Positions 17,099-25,775 of a stretch of DNA of 35,439 bases are shown here, in pieces. The position numbers were made by a program, and so were the translations under genes. Below the pieces are notes generated by a model. That model was not told where the DNA came from. It saw nothing but the letters and a program-made list of their open reading frames with translations, and did no database searches. The stretch is from assembly GCF_006440735.1 (NCBI RefSeq), contig NZ_VFUA01000067.1, forward strand, positions 1-35,439, given 5' to 3'. The DNA comes from Mesorhizobium sp. B2-7-1. Its GTDB lineage: Bacteria; Pseudomonadota; Alphaproteobacteria; Rhizobiales; Rhizobiaceae. Position 1 is the stretch's first letter; each line of letters opens with the position of its first letter.

Positions 17099-17823
17099 GG
17101 CCGCTTGCCCACGCCGCTGTGGTGTGGCGGCAGGATCACCGCCAGGAGGACGCCGGCGAGCGCGCCGATCGAGACGTGCCAGGGCGAGCCGACGGTTCGA
17201 TAGGCGATGATCGAGGCGACGGCGCTGGCGGCGACGACGGGCGCCCAGAGCGGCCGCTTGCGGAAGCCAAGCACCAGGCCGAGGAAATAGATCGGCAAAA
17301 GGAAATCAATGCCTAGCGCATGCGTGTCCGGGATCATCTTGCCGAATACGGCGCCCAAGCCGCTTTCGACCACCCAGAAGAGATAGACCGGCAGGCCGAG
17401 CCCCAGATACCAGATGAAGCCGACGGGGCGGCCGGACTCGGCCCTTGCCTCGGCGATGGCGAATTGCGGGTCGGTGAGGATGAAATAGCCGGCGGCCTGC
17501 TGCAGCACCGGCCAATGCGCGATCCGCCGGCCGATGCCGGCCGAATAGAGCACATGGCGGAAATTCACCGCGAAGATCGACAGCACGATCAGCCACGGCG
17601 CGACGTGCTGGCCGAACAGCTCGATGCCGACCATCTGGCTGGCGCCGCCATAGATCATGGCGCTCATCAGGAAAGCTTCGAGGACGGAGAAACCATTGTC
17701 GACCGCGATCGCACCGAACAGCACCGCGAACGGGGCCGAGGCCACGACGACCGGCATCGACAGCCGCACGCCGTCCCAGAAATCGCCGCTGGTCCTGCCT
17801 TCAGAGATCGCTTCCGCCGTCAT
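17095..17823 (-). CDS. azlC: AzlC family ABC-type exporter subunit for branched-chain amino acids
   Basis: A 242-residue integral membrane protein of the AzlC family (PF03591). Typical features are PFAVLFGAIAVDNGFSVLEA in the first helices, the GGASQMVGIELFG motif, and NFRHVLYSAGIG in the conserved loop. It works with the small AzlD subunit encoded next, with a four-base overlap. The ATG at 17823 is preferred to the adjacent TTG at 17826; AGGAG lies seven bases upstream. The adjacent catabolic cluster also transports amino-acid-like compounds, but shared regulation is not shown. Confidence 0.92.
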   Translation of the reverse strand: MTAEAISEGRTSGDFWDGVRLSMPVVVASAPFAVLFGAIAVDNGFSVLEAFLMSAMIYGGASQMVGIELFGQHVAPWLIVLSIFAVNFRHVLYSAGIGRRIAHWPVLQQAAGYFILTDPQFAIAEARAESGRPVGFIWYLGLGLPVYLFWVVESGLGAVFGKMIPDTHALGIDFLLPIYFLGLVLGFRKRPLWAPVVAASAVASIIAYRTVGSPWHVSIGALAGVLLAVILPPHHSGVGKRP

Positions 17824-17836
17824 CAAGCCGCTCCTA

Positions 17837-17938
17837 ATGCATGTCGCTCAGAAGCGTGCAGCGGTTCTGGGACAACGACATGCATCAACAAAAAGACTTA
17901 AAGCGCGTCGCCTGGATTCGTTTCAGCGCGACGCGCTT
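17837..17938. repeat. two-hairpin palindromic repeat, diverged copy
   Basis: Two inverted repeats stand in tandem: ATGCATGTCG (17837-17846) with its complement at 17876-17885, and AAGCGCGTCGC (17901-17911) with its complement at 17928-17938. The layout (an ATGTC...GACATGC hairpin, a linker with ACTTAAAGCGC, then a GCGCTT hairpin) is that of the elements at 28111 and 34319, but the sequence is more diverged. It lies upstream of azlC and downstream of the glutamine-synthetase-like gene. Confidence 0.75.
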
Positions 17939-18048
17939 CAAGAGCGGCCTGATTTAGGGAGCGTCGTCTCGCTTGTCACCCCAATTCGCTTGACCCAGCG
18001 ATCAGCGGAACTGATCGCCGGGTTGCAAAGCGCCGAAGGTCTGCTGGC

Positions 18049-19449
18049 TCAGCTGACGAAATAGCGCTGCCATTCGAAGTCGGTGATATGCGAGGCCTGC
18101 CAGGCATCGAAGGCTGCCTGCTCGGCGCGGCGGCTTTCGGCGTAGTTGTCGCGGAATGCTTCGCCGAAAGCCTCGGCGCAGAAATCGGATGCGGCAAAGG
18201 CTTCGATGGATGCGTTCAGCGTGCGCGGCAGCTTCGGCTTGTCGAGATGGGCAAGGTTGGACGTCACCGGCGCCTCGAGCGGCAAATCCTTCTCGATGCC
18301 TTCGCAGCCGGCCGCCAGGATCGCGGCGATCGACAGATAGGGATTGACGTCGGCGCCCGGCGCCCGGTGCTCGAACCGGCAGGCGGCGTCGTTCGGCGTG
18401 GTGATGGCGCGGATCGGCGCGGTTCGATTTTCGAAACCCCAGGCGACGTCTTCCGGCGACCACGCGCCGCGATCGAAGCGGCGGTACGAATTGACCGTCG
18501 GCCGAAAGAAGATATGCGTCTCCTGCATGCGATTGAGCACGCCGGCGAGGAATTTTTCCGCGACCGGCGTCAGCCGGTTCGGGCCGGCGGCGAAGGCAGG
18601 CTTGCCGTCGCGCCACAGGCTGACATGGTGATGCGCGCCGCAGGCGCTTTCCTTGCCGGGCGGCTGGAAGCGCGTCATGAAGGTGGCGACCAGTCCGTGC
18701 TCGGCGCACAGCTCGCGCAGATGCAGCTTGGCGCGCATGGCTGCATCCGCCGCGGCGAGAGCGCTCTTCGGCGTCAGCGCATATTCATACATGCCGTAGC
18801 CATATTCGGTCACCAGCGAGGCGACGCCGATGTCGATGCTCTTCATGCGCGTGATGAACTCGGCGGCGAAATCCTGGTACTCGCCGCTGCGCACCAAGTC
18901 GTAGTTGATCAGCGAATGGCCCCACGGCTTCAGCTCGCGATAGCGGCCGGCGCGCATCAGATCGTGGTCGGCGTGGAAGATGCCGAACTCGTATTCGAGC
19001 GCGAATTTCGGCTCATAGCCGAGCGCCCTGGCGCGCTCCTCGACGCGCGCCAGCACGCCGCGCGGATCATACGGACAGACCGCGCCGTCGAGCATGTAGG
19101 AGCGCGTGATGGCCGAGGCGAACTTAGGCTTCCAGCCATGCTGCACGACCGTGTCCGGATCGATGACGCCCTTGATGTTGGGAAAGCCGTTCTCCTCATT
19201 GGCGCTCGGCGAAGCGAAGGCCACGTCCCCCATCGGCTGCCCGTCGCCATGCGTGACGCAATAGAGAATGGCGTTGATCGCCTCGCCATAGGTGGAAAGC
19301 TTCAGCGGCGTGATCTTGGAGCGCACGACGCCCGACGTGTCGACCGTATGCACCTCGACGAACTCGACGCCGCGCTTTGCAAGCTCTGCCTGCAGCGCCT
19401 CGAGCTTCGGCGCATACGCCGCCACCCTCTCCTCAAATTCCACGTTCAA
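18049..19449 (-). CDS. glutamine synthetase family protein, likely gamma-glutamyl-amine ligase
   Basis: A 466-residue member of the glutamine synthetase fold. Conserved catalytic positions are present: the EYE pair Glu152/Glu154, the GAHHHVSL loop (271-278), NSYRR near 320-324, NRTAPIR (341-347) and Glu360 and Arg362 in FEHR, followed by NPYLSIAAILAAG. The N-terminal VDTSGVVRSK matches the PuuA/GlnA-like subgroup that joins glutamate to amines rather than ammonia. It is the last gene of the transporter operon, 23 bases after livM, so it probably activates the imported compound. Which amine it uses cannot be read from sequence. Confidence 0.85.
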   Translation of the reverse strand: MNVEFEERVAAYAPKLEALQAELAKRGVEFVEVHTVDTSGVVRSKITPLKLSTYGEAINAILYCVTHGDGQPMGDVAFASPSANEENGFPNIKGVIDPDTVVQHGWKPKFASAITRSYMLDGAVCPYDPRGVLARVEERARALGYEPKFALEYEFGIFHADHDLMRAGRYRELKPWGHSLINYDLVRSGEYQDFAAEFITRMKSIDIGVASLVTEYGYGMYEYALTPKSALAAADAAMRAKLHLRELCAEHGLVATFMTRFQPPGKESACGAHHHVSLWRDGKPAFAAGPNRLTPVAEKFLAGVLNRMQETHIFFRPTVNSYRRFDRGAWSPEDVAWGFENRTAPIRAITTPNDAACRFEHRAPGADVNPYLSIAAILAAGCEGIEKDLPLEAPVTSNLAHLDKPKLPRTLNASIEAFAASDFCAEAFGEAFRDNYAESRRAEQAAFDAWQASHITDFEWQRYFVS

Positions 19450-19472
19450 CCCTCCACCAGGAAATGACTGAG

Positions 19473-20570
19473 CTATTTGGCGTTGCGACGCAACAGAAGC
19501 GAGACCAGCTCGTCTAGCTCATGCCGGCCGCTGATGCCGCTTGGCCGGAACGCCATGCAAAGCACGATGACCACGCCGAGCGCCACGCCCGACAGGCCGA
19601 GCAGTTGCGGCATCTGGATACCCACGACGGTCACGCCGGACTCGATGCTGCGGATGAATTCCAGCCCGATCGAAAGCACGATGACGCCGGTGACGGCCCC
19701 TGTCACCGTCGCCATGCCGCCGAGGATCAGCATCGCCAGCGTGTTGAAGATCATCTGGAAATAGAAAAGCTTCGGGCTGATCGTGCCGGCGAAATAGGCG
19801 AAGAGCACGCCGGCGAGCCCGCAGATCAGCGCCGACAGCACCCACGACATCAGCCGCAGTTTCTTGGCGTCGATGCCGAGTGCTGCCGCCGCCTGCGGGC
19901 TCTGCGCGCTGGCGCGCAGCTGCAGGCCCCAACGGCTGTCCTTGAACAGCCGCGCCAGAACGATCGCCAGCACCGCGAAGACCAGCATCCATGGCAGGCC
20001 GACCACTTTCGGAATGCCGAAGAAAGCCTGGTTGCCCTTGAACAGGTCGGTCCAGTTGAGGAATACCGAGTGGACGATGATCAGCAGCGCCAGGCTGACG
20101 ATGGTCGCCGCTACCCCCGACAGCCGGCTGATCACCTTGCCGCTGACCAGCGCCACGATGCCGACGACAGCGAGCGCGATGATCGCGGACGAAACCGGAT
20201 CGAGCTCCAGCGTCGCAAAACCGAAAGGCGCGTTGGGGATCGACAGCTTCTTCATGGCAAGCGGCGTCGACAGGATGGCGACGCCATAGGCGCCCAGCCC
20301 GACAAAGGCGCTGTGGCCGAGATTGGCGATGTTGGAATTGCCCATGAACACCTGCAGCCCGACCACCACGATCAGGTTCACGAAGGCGCCGAGCGCCAGG
20401 AAGGTGTAGTAGGTCGGCGCGAAGTTCAGCACCAGGAGCCCGATCACCAGCACCGGCAGCGCCGTGACCAGCCCGCCGATCAGCGAGCGGACAAGCGCAT
20501 TGCTGGATCGCTTTGCGCCAGTCGGAGCCGCCATCTGGTCGACCGCTTGCGAGAGTTCGGAGCCTGTCAC
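19473..20570 (-). CDS. branched-chain amino acid-type ABC transporter permease, LivM type
   Basis: A 365-residue inner-membrane permease with about ten helices. It carries the LivM hallmark GNSNIANLGHSAFVGLGAYG near residue 75, and the EAA-type loop RASAQSPQAAAALGIDAKKLRLM that contacts the ATPases. The GTG at 20570 is chosen: GGGGAG lies seven bases upstream and it begins 16 bases after the livH stop. A long N-terminal lead of about 25 hydrophilic residues precedes the first helix. Confidence 0.92.
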   Translation of the reverse strand: MTGSELSQAVDQMAAPTGAKRSSNALVRSLIGGLVTALPVLVIGLLVLNFAPTYYTFLALGAFVNLIVVVGLQVFMGNSNIANLGHSAFVGLGAYGVAILSTPLAMKKLSIPNAPFGFATLELDPVSSAIIALAVVGIVALVSGKVISRLSGVAATIVSLALLIIVHSVFLNWTDLFKGNQAFFGIPKVVGLPWMLVFAVLAIVLARLFKDSRWGLQLRASAQSPQAAAALGIDAKKLRLMSWVLSALICGLAGVLFAYFAGTISPKLFYFQMIFNTLAMLILGGMATVTGAVTGVIVLSIGLEFIRSIESGVTVVGIQMPQLLGLSGVALGVVIVLCMAFRPSGISGRHELDELVSLLLRRNAK

Positions 20571-20586
20571 GTCAGATCTCCCCGCC

Positions 20587-21486
20587 CTAAATCTCTTTAT
20601 CGCCGAGTTCGATGCGCTGGCCGAGCAGGCCTTCCGGCCGGTAGACGAGCAGCGCGACGATGATGGCGTAGGTAAGCGCATCCCTGAAGCCCGCATATTC
20701 CTGCGGCAGGGCGACGAGCAGGCCGACTTCGATGAAACCGAGCAGCATGCCGCCGACAGCGGCACCGGGCAGCGAGCCGAAGCCGCCGATGACGCAGGCG
20801 ACGAAGGCCTTCAGCACCAGGCCGAAGCCGAGATCGGGCGAGACGCTGCCGCGCCGCGCCAGGATGAAGACGGCGGCGATGCCCGCCAAGGCGCCTGAAA
20901 TCGCAAAGGCCGTGGCAATCACCCGGTTGGCCTTGATCCCCATCAGCCGCACCGTTGCGAAGTCGCGCGAGGCGGCGCGGATGGCCAGCCCAAGCGTCGA
21001 GCGGTTGAGGAACAGCACCAGGGCAAGGATGGTCAGGCCCGAGACGATCAGTTCCATCACCTGCAGCGAGGAGACGGCGAACGGGCCGAAGAACCACATC
21101 TGGTTCAAGCCATTGAGGATCGAGACCGACTGCGGCTTGGGCGAGATCAAAAGCATGAAAAGGTTCTGCACCACGATCGACACGCCGAAGGCGGTGAGCA
21201 GGCCGGTCGTGGTCGGCGCGTAGCGCACCGGACGGAAGGCGACGCGCTCGAACACGACCGCCGCCAGCGCCGCCATGCCGACGGCAAGCAGCACCGCGAC
21301 GAAGGGCGAGGTCAGCCCGAGCGCGGCAGCCAGGAATACGCTGTAGGCCGAGACGCCGATGATTTCGCCATGCGCGAAATTCACCAGGCCCATGATCGAG
21401 AAGACGACGGCGAGCCCGAGCGCCACCAGCGAATATTCGGCGCCGAAGGCGAGCGCGTTGAGAAGCTGCTGCAGAGCATAGTCCAT
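20587..21486 (-). CDS. branched-chain amino acid-type ABC transporter permease, LivH type
   Basis: A 299-residue permease with about eight helices. The LivH signatures GLVNFAHGEIIGVSAY (near 33-48) and RAASRDFATVRLMGIKANRV (EAA-type loop) are both present, as is VIGGFGSLPGAAVGGMLLGF. It forms the membrane channel with the LivM partner encoded next. It starts eight bases after the stop of the livF-type gene. Confidence 0.92.
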   Translation of the reverse strand: MDYALQQLLNALAFGAEYSLVALGLAVVFSIMGLVNFAHGEIIGVSAYSVFLAAALGLTSPFVAVLLAVGMAALAAVVFERVAFRPVRYAPTTTGLLTAFGVSIVVQNLFMLLISPKPQSVSILNGLNQMWFFGPFAVSSLQVMELIVSGLTILALVLFLNRSTLGLAIRAASRDFATVRLMGIKANRVIATAFAISGALAGIAAVFILARRGSVSPDLGFGLVLKAFVACVIGGFGSLPGAAVGGMLLGFIEVGLLVALPQEYAGFRDALTYAIIVALLVYRPEGLLGQRIELGDKEI

Positions 21487-21494
21487 CTCGCCGC

Positions 21495-22199
21495 CTACCC
21501 GCCGATATAGAGGTTGAACAGGCCGTGCTCGTCGGCGAGCTTGGCCGGCGGTCCGTCATAGCGCAGCGTGCCCGAGCTCACGACATAGACGCGGTCGGCG
21601 AAGCGCAGCGCCTGCTTGGCGTTCTGCTCGACCACCAGCAGCGTCAGCCCTTGCGCCTTCAGCTCGCCGATGAAATCGAAGATGCGCGCCACGATCTTGG
21701 GCGCCAGCCCGAGCGACGGCTCGTCGAGCAGCAGAAGCTTCGGCCGCGACATCAGCGAGCGGGCGATTGCCAGCATCTGCTGTTCGCCGCCCGAAAGCGT
21801 TCCGGCCGCCTGGCCGAAGCGTTCTGAAAGCACCGGAAACAGCGACAGGAACCGTTCGATGTCCTGGCGCACCCCGGCGGGATCGCGTCTTGTCGCGGCC
21901 CCCAGCCGCAGGTTTTCGCCGACGCTGAGATTGGAAAAAATATGCCGGCCTTCCGGCGTCGAGGTCAGTCCGGCGCGGATGCGATCCTCGGTGCGGACAT
22001 GCGAAATATTCTTGCCGTTGAGCACGATGCGCCCCGAAGCCGGCGTTACCAGGCCGGTCAGCGCATTGATGGTCGAGCTCTTGCCGGCGCCGTTGGGCCC
22101 GAGCAGGGCGACAAGCTCGCCCTGCCCGACCTCGAGCGACAATTCGCGCACCGCCGTGACGGCGCCGTAGCGCACGACAAGCTTCTCGACCTTCAGCAC
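21495..22199 (-). CDS. branched-chain amino acid-type ABC transporter ATPase, LivF type
   Basis: A 234-residue ATP-binding protein with Walker A GPNGAGKSS, Q-loop region, signature LSGGEQQMLAIAR, and Walker B LLLLDEPSLGLAP. The STPEGRHIFSNLSVGENL stretch is diagnostic for LivF. The start is GTG at 22199 with GGGGA just upstream; it follows the binding-protein stop by 17 bases. It pairs with the LivG-type ATPase, which is encoded on the other side of the binding-protein gene. Confidence 0.92.
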   Translation of the reverse strand: MLKVEKLVVRYGAVTAVRELSLEVGQGELVALLGPNGAGKSSTINALTGLVTPASGRIVLNGKNISHVRTEDRIRAGLTSTPEGRHIFSNLSVGENLRLGAATRRDPAGVRQDIERFLSLFPVLSERFGQAAGTLSGGEQQMLAIARSLMSRPKLLLLDEPSLGLAPKIVARIFDFIGELKAQGLTLLVVEQNAKQALRFADRVYVVSSGTLRYDGPPAKLADEHGLFNLYIGG

Positions 22200-22216
22200 C
22201 TGGTCCCCGCCCCGCC

Positions 22217-23371
22217 TTAGTTCAACGCCGGAACGAAGGTCGGCGGCGTGTCGGTGATCAGTACCCGCTTGCCGTCGGCAAAGCCCATCACCGGCACAGC
22301 CTTCACCGGATAACCCTTCTTCTCGGCGAAGGAGATCGTCGGCGCCGTCGTGCCTGGATAGCCGCCCGGTGCCCGGATCGCCTCGCGCAAGGCTGCGGGG
22401 TCGACGGTGCCGGCCTTCTTCGCCGCTTCGTAGCTGATCTGCACCATGTCGGCGCCGAGCGCGTCGAAGATGCCGTTGATCTTGTAGCCGTCGGCCTTGC
22501 ACTGGGCGAGGAATTTGTCGATCGGGCCGTCGACGCCCGTCGCGCCATGGGTCGCGAACATCACCTTGTCCAGCGATTTCGGATCGCCGACGGTGCCTTC
22601 CAGCGACTTGTCGTCGAAGGCGTCGCAGCCGGCCACCCAGCCGTCATAGCCATTGGCGCGCAGCTGGCGGATGAGGATGCCGACATCCGGCAGCACGGCG
22701 CAGATATGAATCGCGTCCGGCTTATGCGGCAGCGCCTTGATCGAGGCGATCTGCGGCGACCAGTCGGTGGTGCCGTAGGAATAATTGAACTTGCCGACCA
22801 CCTTGCCGCCGAGATGCTCGAACACCTCACCGAACCATTCGGGCAGCTTTTCCGAATAGGAACCGGCGTCGGGCGACACCATCAGCGCGACAGTCCGCGC
22901 ACCCTTGCCGTAAAGCGCGTTGGCGGTGGCCGAGGCGTTGATCGGATCGGGCACGGCGCCGGCGATGAAATTGTCGAGGCCGGCCTGCTGCATCTCGAGC
23001 TGCGTGTTCGGTGCCGAGAACACGGTGGCGCCGTAAGGCTGCGCGGTCTGCGCCATCGGGATCAGCGCATCGGGGAACGGCACGCCGGTGATGATCTGCG
23101 CGCCGGCATCGAGGAATTTCTGGCCGAGCGAAACCGAAAGCTGCGGGTCGGAGCGGTTGTCCTCTATCATCAGCTCGACCTTGGGATCGTTCGCGCCCGC
23201 CGCCTTGTTCAGTCTGTCGGCCATGCAGCGCGCGCCCTCGGCCTCGCTGTAGGGCGCGTAGGCGCCGGTCATGGCGACCGCGAGCCCGATCTTGAGATCG
23301 GCGGCGCCAGCATGACCTGCCTGCAGCAGGCCGGCGGTCAGCACCGCGGCTCCCAGCAAAATCTTTTCCAT
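22217..23371 (-). CDS. ABC transporter substrate-binding protein, LivK type
   Basis: A 384-residue periplasmic binding protein. The signal peptide MEKILLGAAVLTAGLLQAGHAGA is followed by DLKIGLAVAMTGAYAPYSEA, the usual opening of type 1 periplasmic binding proteins of the Leu/Ile/Val family (PF13458). GGAGG precedes the ATG. Ligand cannot be assigned: the family binds amino acids, amides, short fatty acids and aromatic acids. Its place inside an operon with a glutamine-synthetase-like ligase suggests an amine or amino-acid-like ligand. Confidence 0.9.
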   Translation of the reverse strand: MEKILLGAAVLTAGLLQAGHAGAADLKIGLAVAMTGAYAPYSEAEGARCMADRLNKAAGANDPKVELMIEDNRSDPQLSVSLGQKFLDAGAQIITGVPFPDALIPMAQTAQPYGATVFSAPNTQLEMQQAGLDNFIAGAVPDPINASATANALYGKGARTVALMVSPDAGSYSEKLPEWFGEVFEHLGGKVVGKFNYSYGTTDWSPQIASIKALPHKPDAIHICAVLPDVGILIRQLRANGYDGWVAGCDAFDDKSLEGTVGDPKSLDKVMFATHGATGVDGPIDKFLAQCKADGYKINGIFDALGADMVQISYEAAKKAGTVDPAALREAIRAPGGYPGTTAPTISFAEKKGYPVKAVPVMGFADGKRVLITDTPPTFVPALN

Positions 23372-23414
23372 TCTACCCCTCCTTCCTCTCGTTGTGGTTG
23401 TTCTTCCCGGGCCC

Positions 23415-24140
23415 TCAGGCTGTCTCCGACTGCCCGACATAGACCTCGATGACGCGCGGATCGCGCCACACTTCTTCCGTCTCGCCCGAAGCGATCACCT
23501 GGCCCTGGTCCATCACGCAAAGCCGGTCGCAGAGCCGGTTGATGAAGCGCAGGTCGTGGTCGATGACGATGGTGGCGCAGCCGACGTCGCGGCGGATGCC
23601 TTCGATCGCCATCGCCAGCGTCTCCGACTCGACCTCGTTGAGGCCGGCCGCCGGCTCGTCGAGCAGCAACAGCGACGGCGCCAGCGCCAGCGCGCGGGCG
23701 ATCTCGAGCCGGCGCTGGCTGCCATAAGGCAGCGTGCCGGCCGGGCTGTCGGCGAAGCCCGCCAGCCCGTATTGCTGCAGCAGCTGATCGACGCCGATCC
23801 GACCGGCGGCGTCGGGGCGCACGGCGCGGCAGGTGATATGCGCCACCTCGACGTTCTGGCGTACAGTCAAATCCTTGAACAGCTTGATGGTCTGGAAGGT
23901 GCGGCCGACCCCTGCCCGCGCGCAATGCTCCGGGCCGCGGCCGGTGATCTCCTCGCCCGCCAGGCGCACGCTGCCGCTGTCCGGTTTGAGCACGCCCGAA
24001 ATGGCGTTGACGAGGGTCGACTTGCCGGCGCCGTTCGGACCGATGAGGCCGAGAATCTCGCCGGCCTCGCAGGTCAGCGAGGCGTTGCGCAACGCCTGCA
24101 CGCCGCCGAATGTCTTGCTGACTGCCTCAACCGACAGCAT
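23415..24140 (-). CDS. branched-chain amino acid-type ABC transporter ATPase, LivG type
   Basis: A 241-residue ATP-binding protein with Walker A GPNGAGKST, the LivG-specific GVGRTFQTIKLF, signature LPYGSQRRLEIARAL, Walker B LLLLDEPAAGLN and switch His in VIDHDLRF. It is first in the importer operon. GGAGAG lies seven bases before the ATG. The order livG - binding protein - livF - livH - livM - ligase differs from the E. coli livKHMGF order. Confidence 0.92.
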   Translation of the reverse strand: MLSVEAVSKTFGGVQALRNASLTCEAGEILGLIGPNGAGKSTLVNAISGVLKPDSGSVRLAGEEITGRGPEHCARAGVGRTFQTIKLFKDLTVRQNVEVAHITCRAVRPDAAGRIGVDQLLQQYGLAGFADSPAGTLPYGSQRRLEIARALALAPSLLLLDEPAAGLNEVESETLAMAIEGIRRDVGCATIVIDHDLRFINRLCDRLCVMDQGQVIASGETEEVWRDPRVIEVYVGQSETA

Positions 24141-24196
24141 CGGTCATCTCTCCCATTCCCGGCCGCTGGCTGTTCTCCTGTCGGCCGGTCAAAAGG

Positions 24197-24225
24197 ATGC
24201 TAGTCCCCCGACTTTTCCAGAACAA
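24197..24225 (-). promoter_or_regulatory. possible promoter of the importer operon
   Basis: On the minus strand TTGTTC (24220-24225) and TAGCAT (24197-24202) are separated by 17 bases and lie about 57 bases before the livG-type start. Matches to consensus are modest. The proposed operator stands just upstream of the -35 box. A TAAAAT inside that operator is an alternative -10. Confidence 0.35.
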
Positions 24226-24231
24226 GTATTT

Positions 24232-24248
24232 TTTTCCATTTTAGAAAA
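24232..24248. promoter_or_regulatory. proposed operator, 17-bp palindrome (site 1)
   Basis: TTTTCCATTTTAGAAAA is a near-perfect dyad (TTTTCCA, three bases, TAGAAAA; one mismatched pair). It matches site 2 at 27214-27230 in 15 of 17 bases and in all of the first 11. A further TTTTCCA half-site lies 19 bases away at 24213-24219. It sits between the regulator gene and the importer operon. The XRE-cupin protein encoded next to it is the natural candidate to bind. Confidence 0.65.
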
Positions 24249-24279
24249 ATTCTTGAGCGGAAAGGCCTGGACCCGTCGA

Positions 24280-24864
24280 TCAGGCGCCTGCCCGCGGCGG
24301 CAACCCGTCGCGCGGCACGGTGTTCGACATCAGCATGATGACGGGCTCGTCGCCGAGCGCGACATAGGCGTGCTGCATTTCGCCGTCGAACAGAATGCTG
24401 TCGCCAGGCTGCAACACGGTCGGGTCGTAATGGAGCGTGTGGAGCTGCAGGCTGCCGCTCAGCACGTGGATGAACTCCTCACCCGAATGGCTGCGCCAGC
24501 CGCCGTTTTCCTCGAAGTTCCTGGCGTGCAGCGTGACGCGCCAGAAAATGTTGGTCTTGTCGCGGAAATCGCTGCACAAGACCTCGAATTCCATGGCATT
24601 GCCTTCGTGCAGGATGCCGCTGCCGGCGCGCGTGATCGAGCGCCGCGCCTGCGGTCCGGGCTTCGGGCTGAACAGGAACGAGGCCACCGGCACGTGCAGC
24701 ACGCCGGCGATCATCAGCGCGATGTCGACCGTCAGCCTGGCTTTGCCGTTCTCCAGCTTCGACAGTTGCGAGACGGAAAGGCCGGAGCGCTCGCTGAGGT
24801 CGCGCAAGGTGATGTTTTGCTGCTTGCGCGCGTCGCGGATCTTGCTGCCCACATTGCCTTGCAT
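24280..24864 (-). CDS. XRE family transcriptional regulator with cupin domain
   Basis: A 194-residue regulator. The N-terminal HTH (about 7-62) reads IRDARKQQNITLRDLSERSG then LSVSQLSKLENGKARLTV. A C-terminal cupin (about 110-185) has SHSGEEFIHVLSG and LQPGDSILFDGEMQHAYV. This is the architecture of PuuR and similar regulators that control amine and amino-acid catabolism by sensing a small ligand in the cupin barrel. It is third in the aldehyde dehydrogenase operon, 71 bases after the amidohydrolase gene. It probably binds the two 17-bp palindromes nearby; that is inferred. Confidence 0.88.
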   Translation of the reverse strand: MQGNVGSKIRDARKQQNITLRDLSERSGLSVSQLSKLENGKARLTVDIALMIAGVLHVPVASFLFSPKPGPQARRSITRAGSGILHEGNAMEFEVLCSDFRDKTNIFWRVTLHARNFEENGGWRSHSGEEFIHVLSGSLQLHTLHYDPTVLQPGDSILFDGEMQHAYVALGDEPVIMLMSNTVPRDGLPPRAGA

Positions 24865-24935
24865 CGTCCACGCCCATGGCTGTCGTGTTTCCAATTCGAC
24901 AAGCTCTAGCGTTCCGCTATTTGAGCGTCCAGCCT

Positions 24936-25775
24936 TTAGACGGCTACGGCTGATTGCGGCCATAAGGATATCGCGACGGTGGCAAAGGCAGCCTCCAAGA
25001 TGCGGCTGATGCGTTCGAATGTTTCCGGATTGGCCAGGAGATCGTTGCGGACCTCGAGGTAGAGGCAGGGCCGGCCCTGTTGCAGCCCATGCCGGTTCAG
25101 CGTGTAACCGACAGCCTGGCGCCAGTCGTAAGGTTCGTTGTCGCCGATCCTGAAGCCTGCGTCCGCGCCCTGGGTCCTGAGCGTTTTCAGCACCGCGGTG
25201 ACGAAGGGCGACTGGTCCCGCCACAGCACGCCGATATCGACATTGCGCTGCACCCCGCCCATCACCGGCGTGAAGGAATGCACCGAGATCAGCGCCCGCC
25301 TGCCGGCGGTCGCTTCGATGATCGCCCGCTCGACCGGCGCCCAGGCGACAAGCTTGCGCAGCCGCAAATCCGCGGCATCGACCGCCAGATTGCCCGGCAC
25401 CGGAATGCCGCCGAGGTCCGGCCGCATGAAGTCCCATTCCTCGGCCGGTCGGTTGTAGTCGAGGAACAGCCGAGAATAGCGCGCGATCACCGCCGGCGCC
25501 CGCAACGTTTGCGAGAGCCGCCGCGTCAGCGCATCGACACCAATATCGACCGCGAAATGGGTGCCGAGATAAGGCTCTGCCAGGCCAAGGTCGCGCCACG
25601 CCGCCGGCACGGCGTTGCCGGCATGCTCGGCGATCAAGAGATAGGGGCTGGCCGCTTCCGGCAGCAGCCGTTCCACCCCGGCCGCGGCAAGCGCCGCGAC
25701 CGCCGCATCGCCAAGCTTTTCAAGGTCCCGCACGGTCGGATGCCGCTGACGGTCAGGCGATGACGGAGCGGACAT
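24936..25775 (-). CDS. N-formylglutamate amidohydrolase family protein
   Basis: A 279-residue zinc-dependent amidohydrolase of the HutG/FGase family (PF05013). Motifs follow the family order: AEHAGN (49-54), DIG near 77, SRLFLDYNRP (101-110), HSFTP (166-170), and the C-terminal GYTLNRHG then LEVRNDLL (240-247). Classical members split N-formylglutamate into formate and glutamate in histidine breakdown, but no hut gene is present here. In this setting it may hydrolyse another glutamyl amide. Its start overlaps the end of the aldehyde dehydrogenase gene by 23 bases, indicating coupling. Confidence 0.87.
   Translation of the reverse strand: MSAPSSPDRQRHPTVRDLEKLGDAAVAALAAAGVERLLPEAASPYLLIAEHAGNAVPAAWRDLGLAEPYLGTHFAVDIGVDALTRRLSQTLRAPAVIARYSRLFLDYNRPAEEWDFMRPDLGGIPVPGNLAVDAADLRLRKLVAWAPVERAIIEATAGRRALISVHSFTPVMGGVQRNVDIGVLWRDQSPFVTAVLKTLRTQGADAGFRIGDNEPYDWRQAVGYTLNRHGLQQGRPCLYLEVRNDLLANPETFERISRILEAAFATVAISLWPQSAVAV

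Noticed and set aside
17824..18048. Small RNA or riboswitch upstream of azlC
   Set aside because: The structure here is explained by the two-hairpin repeat, which also occurs at unrelated loci.
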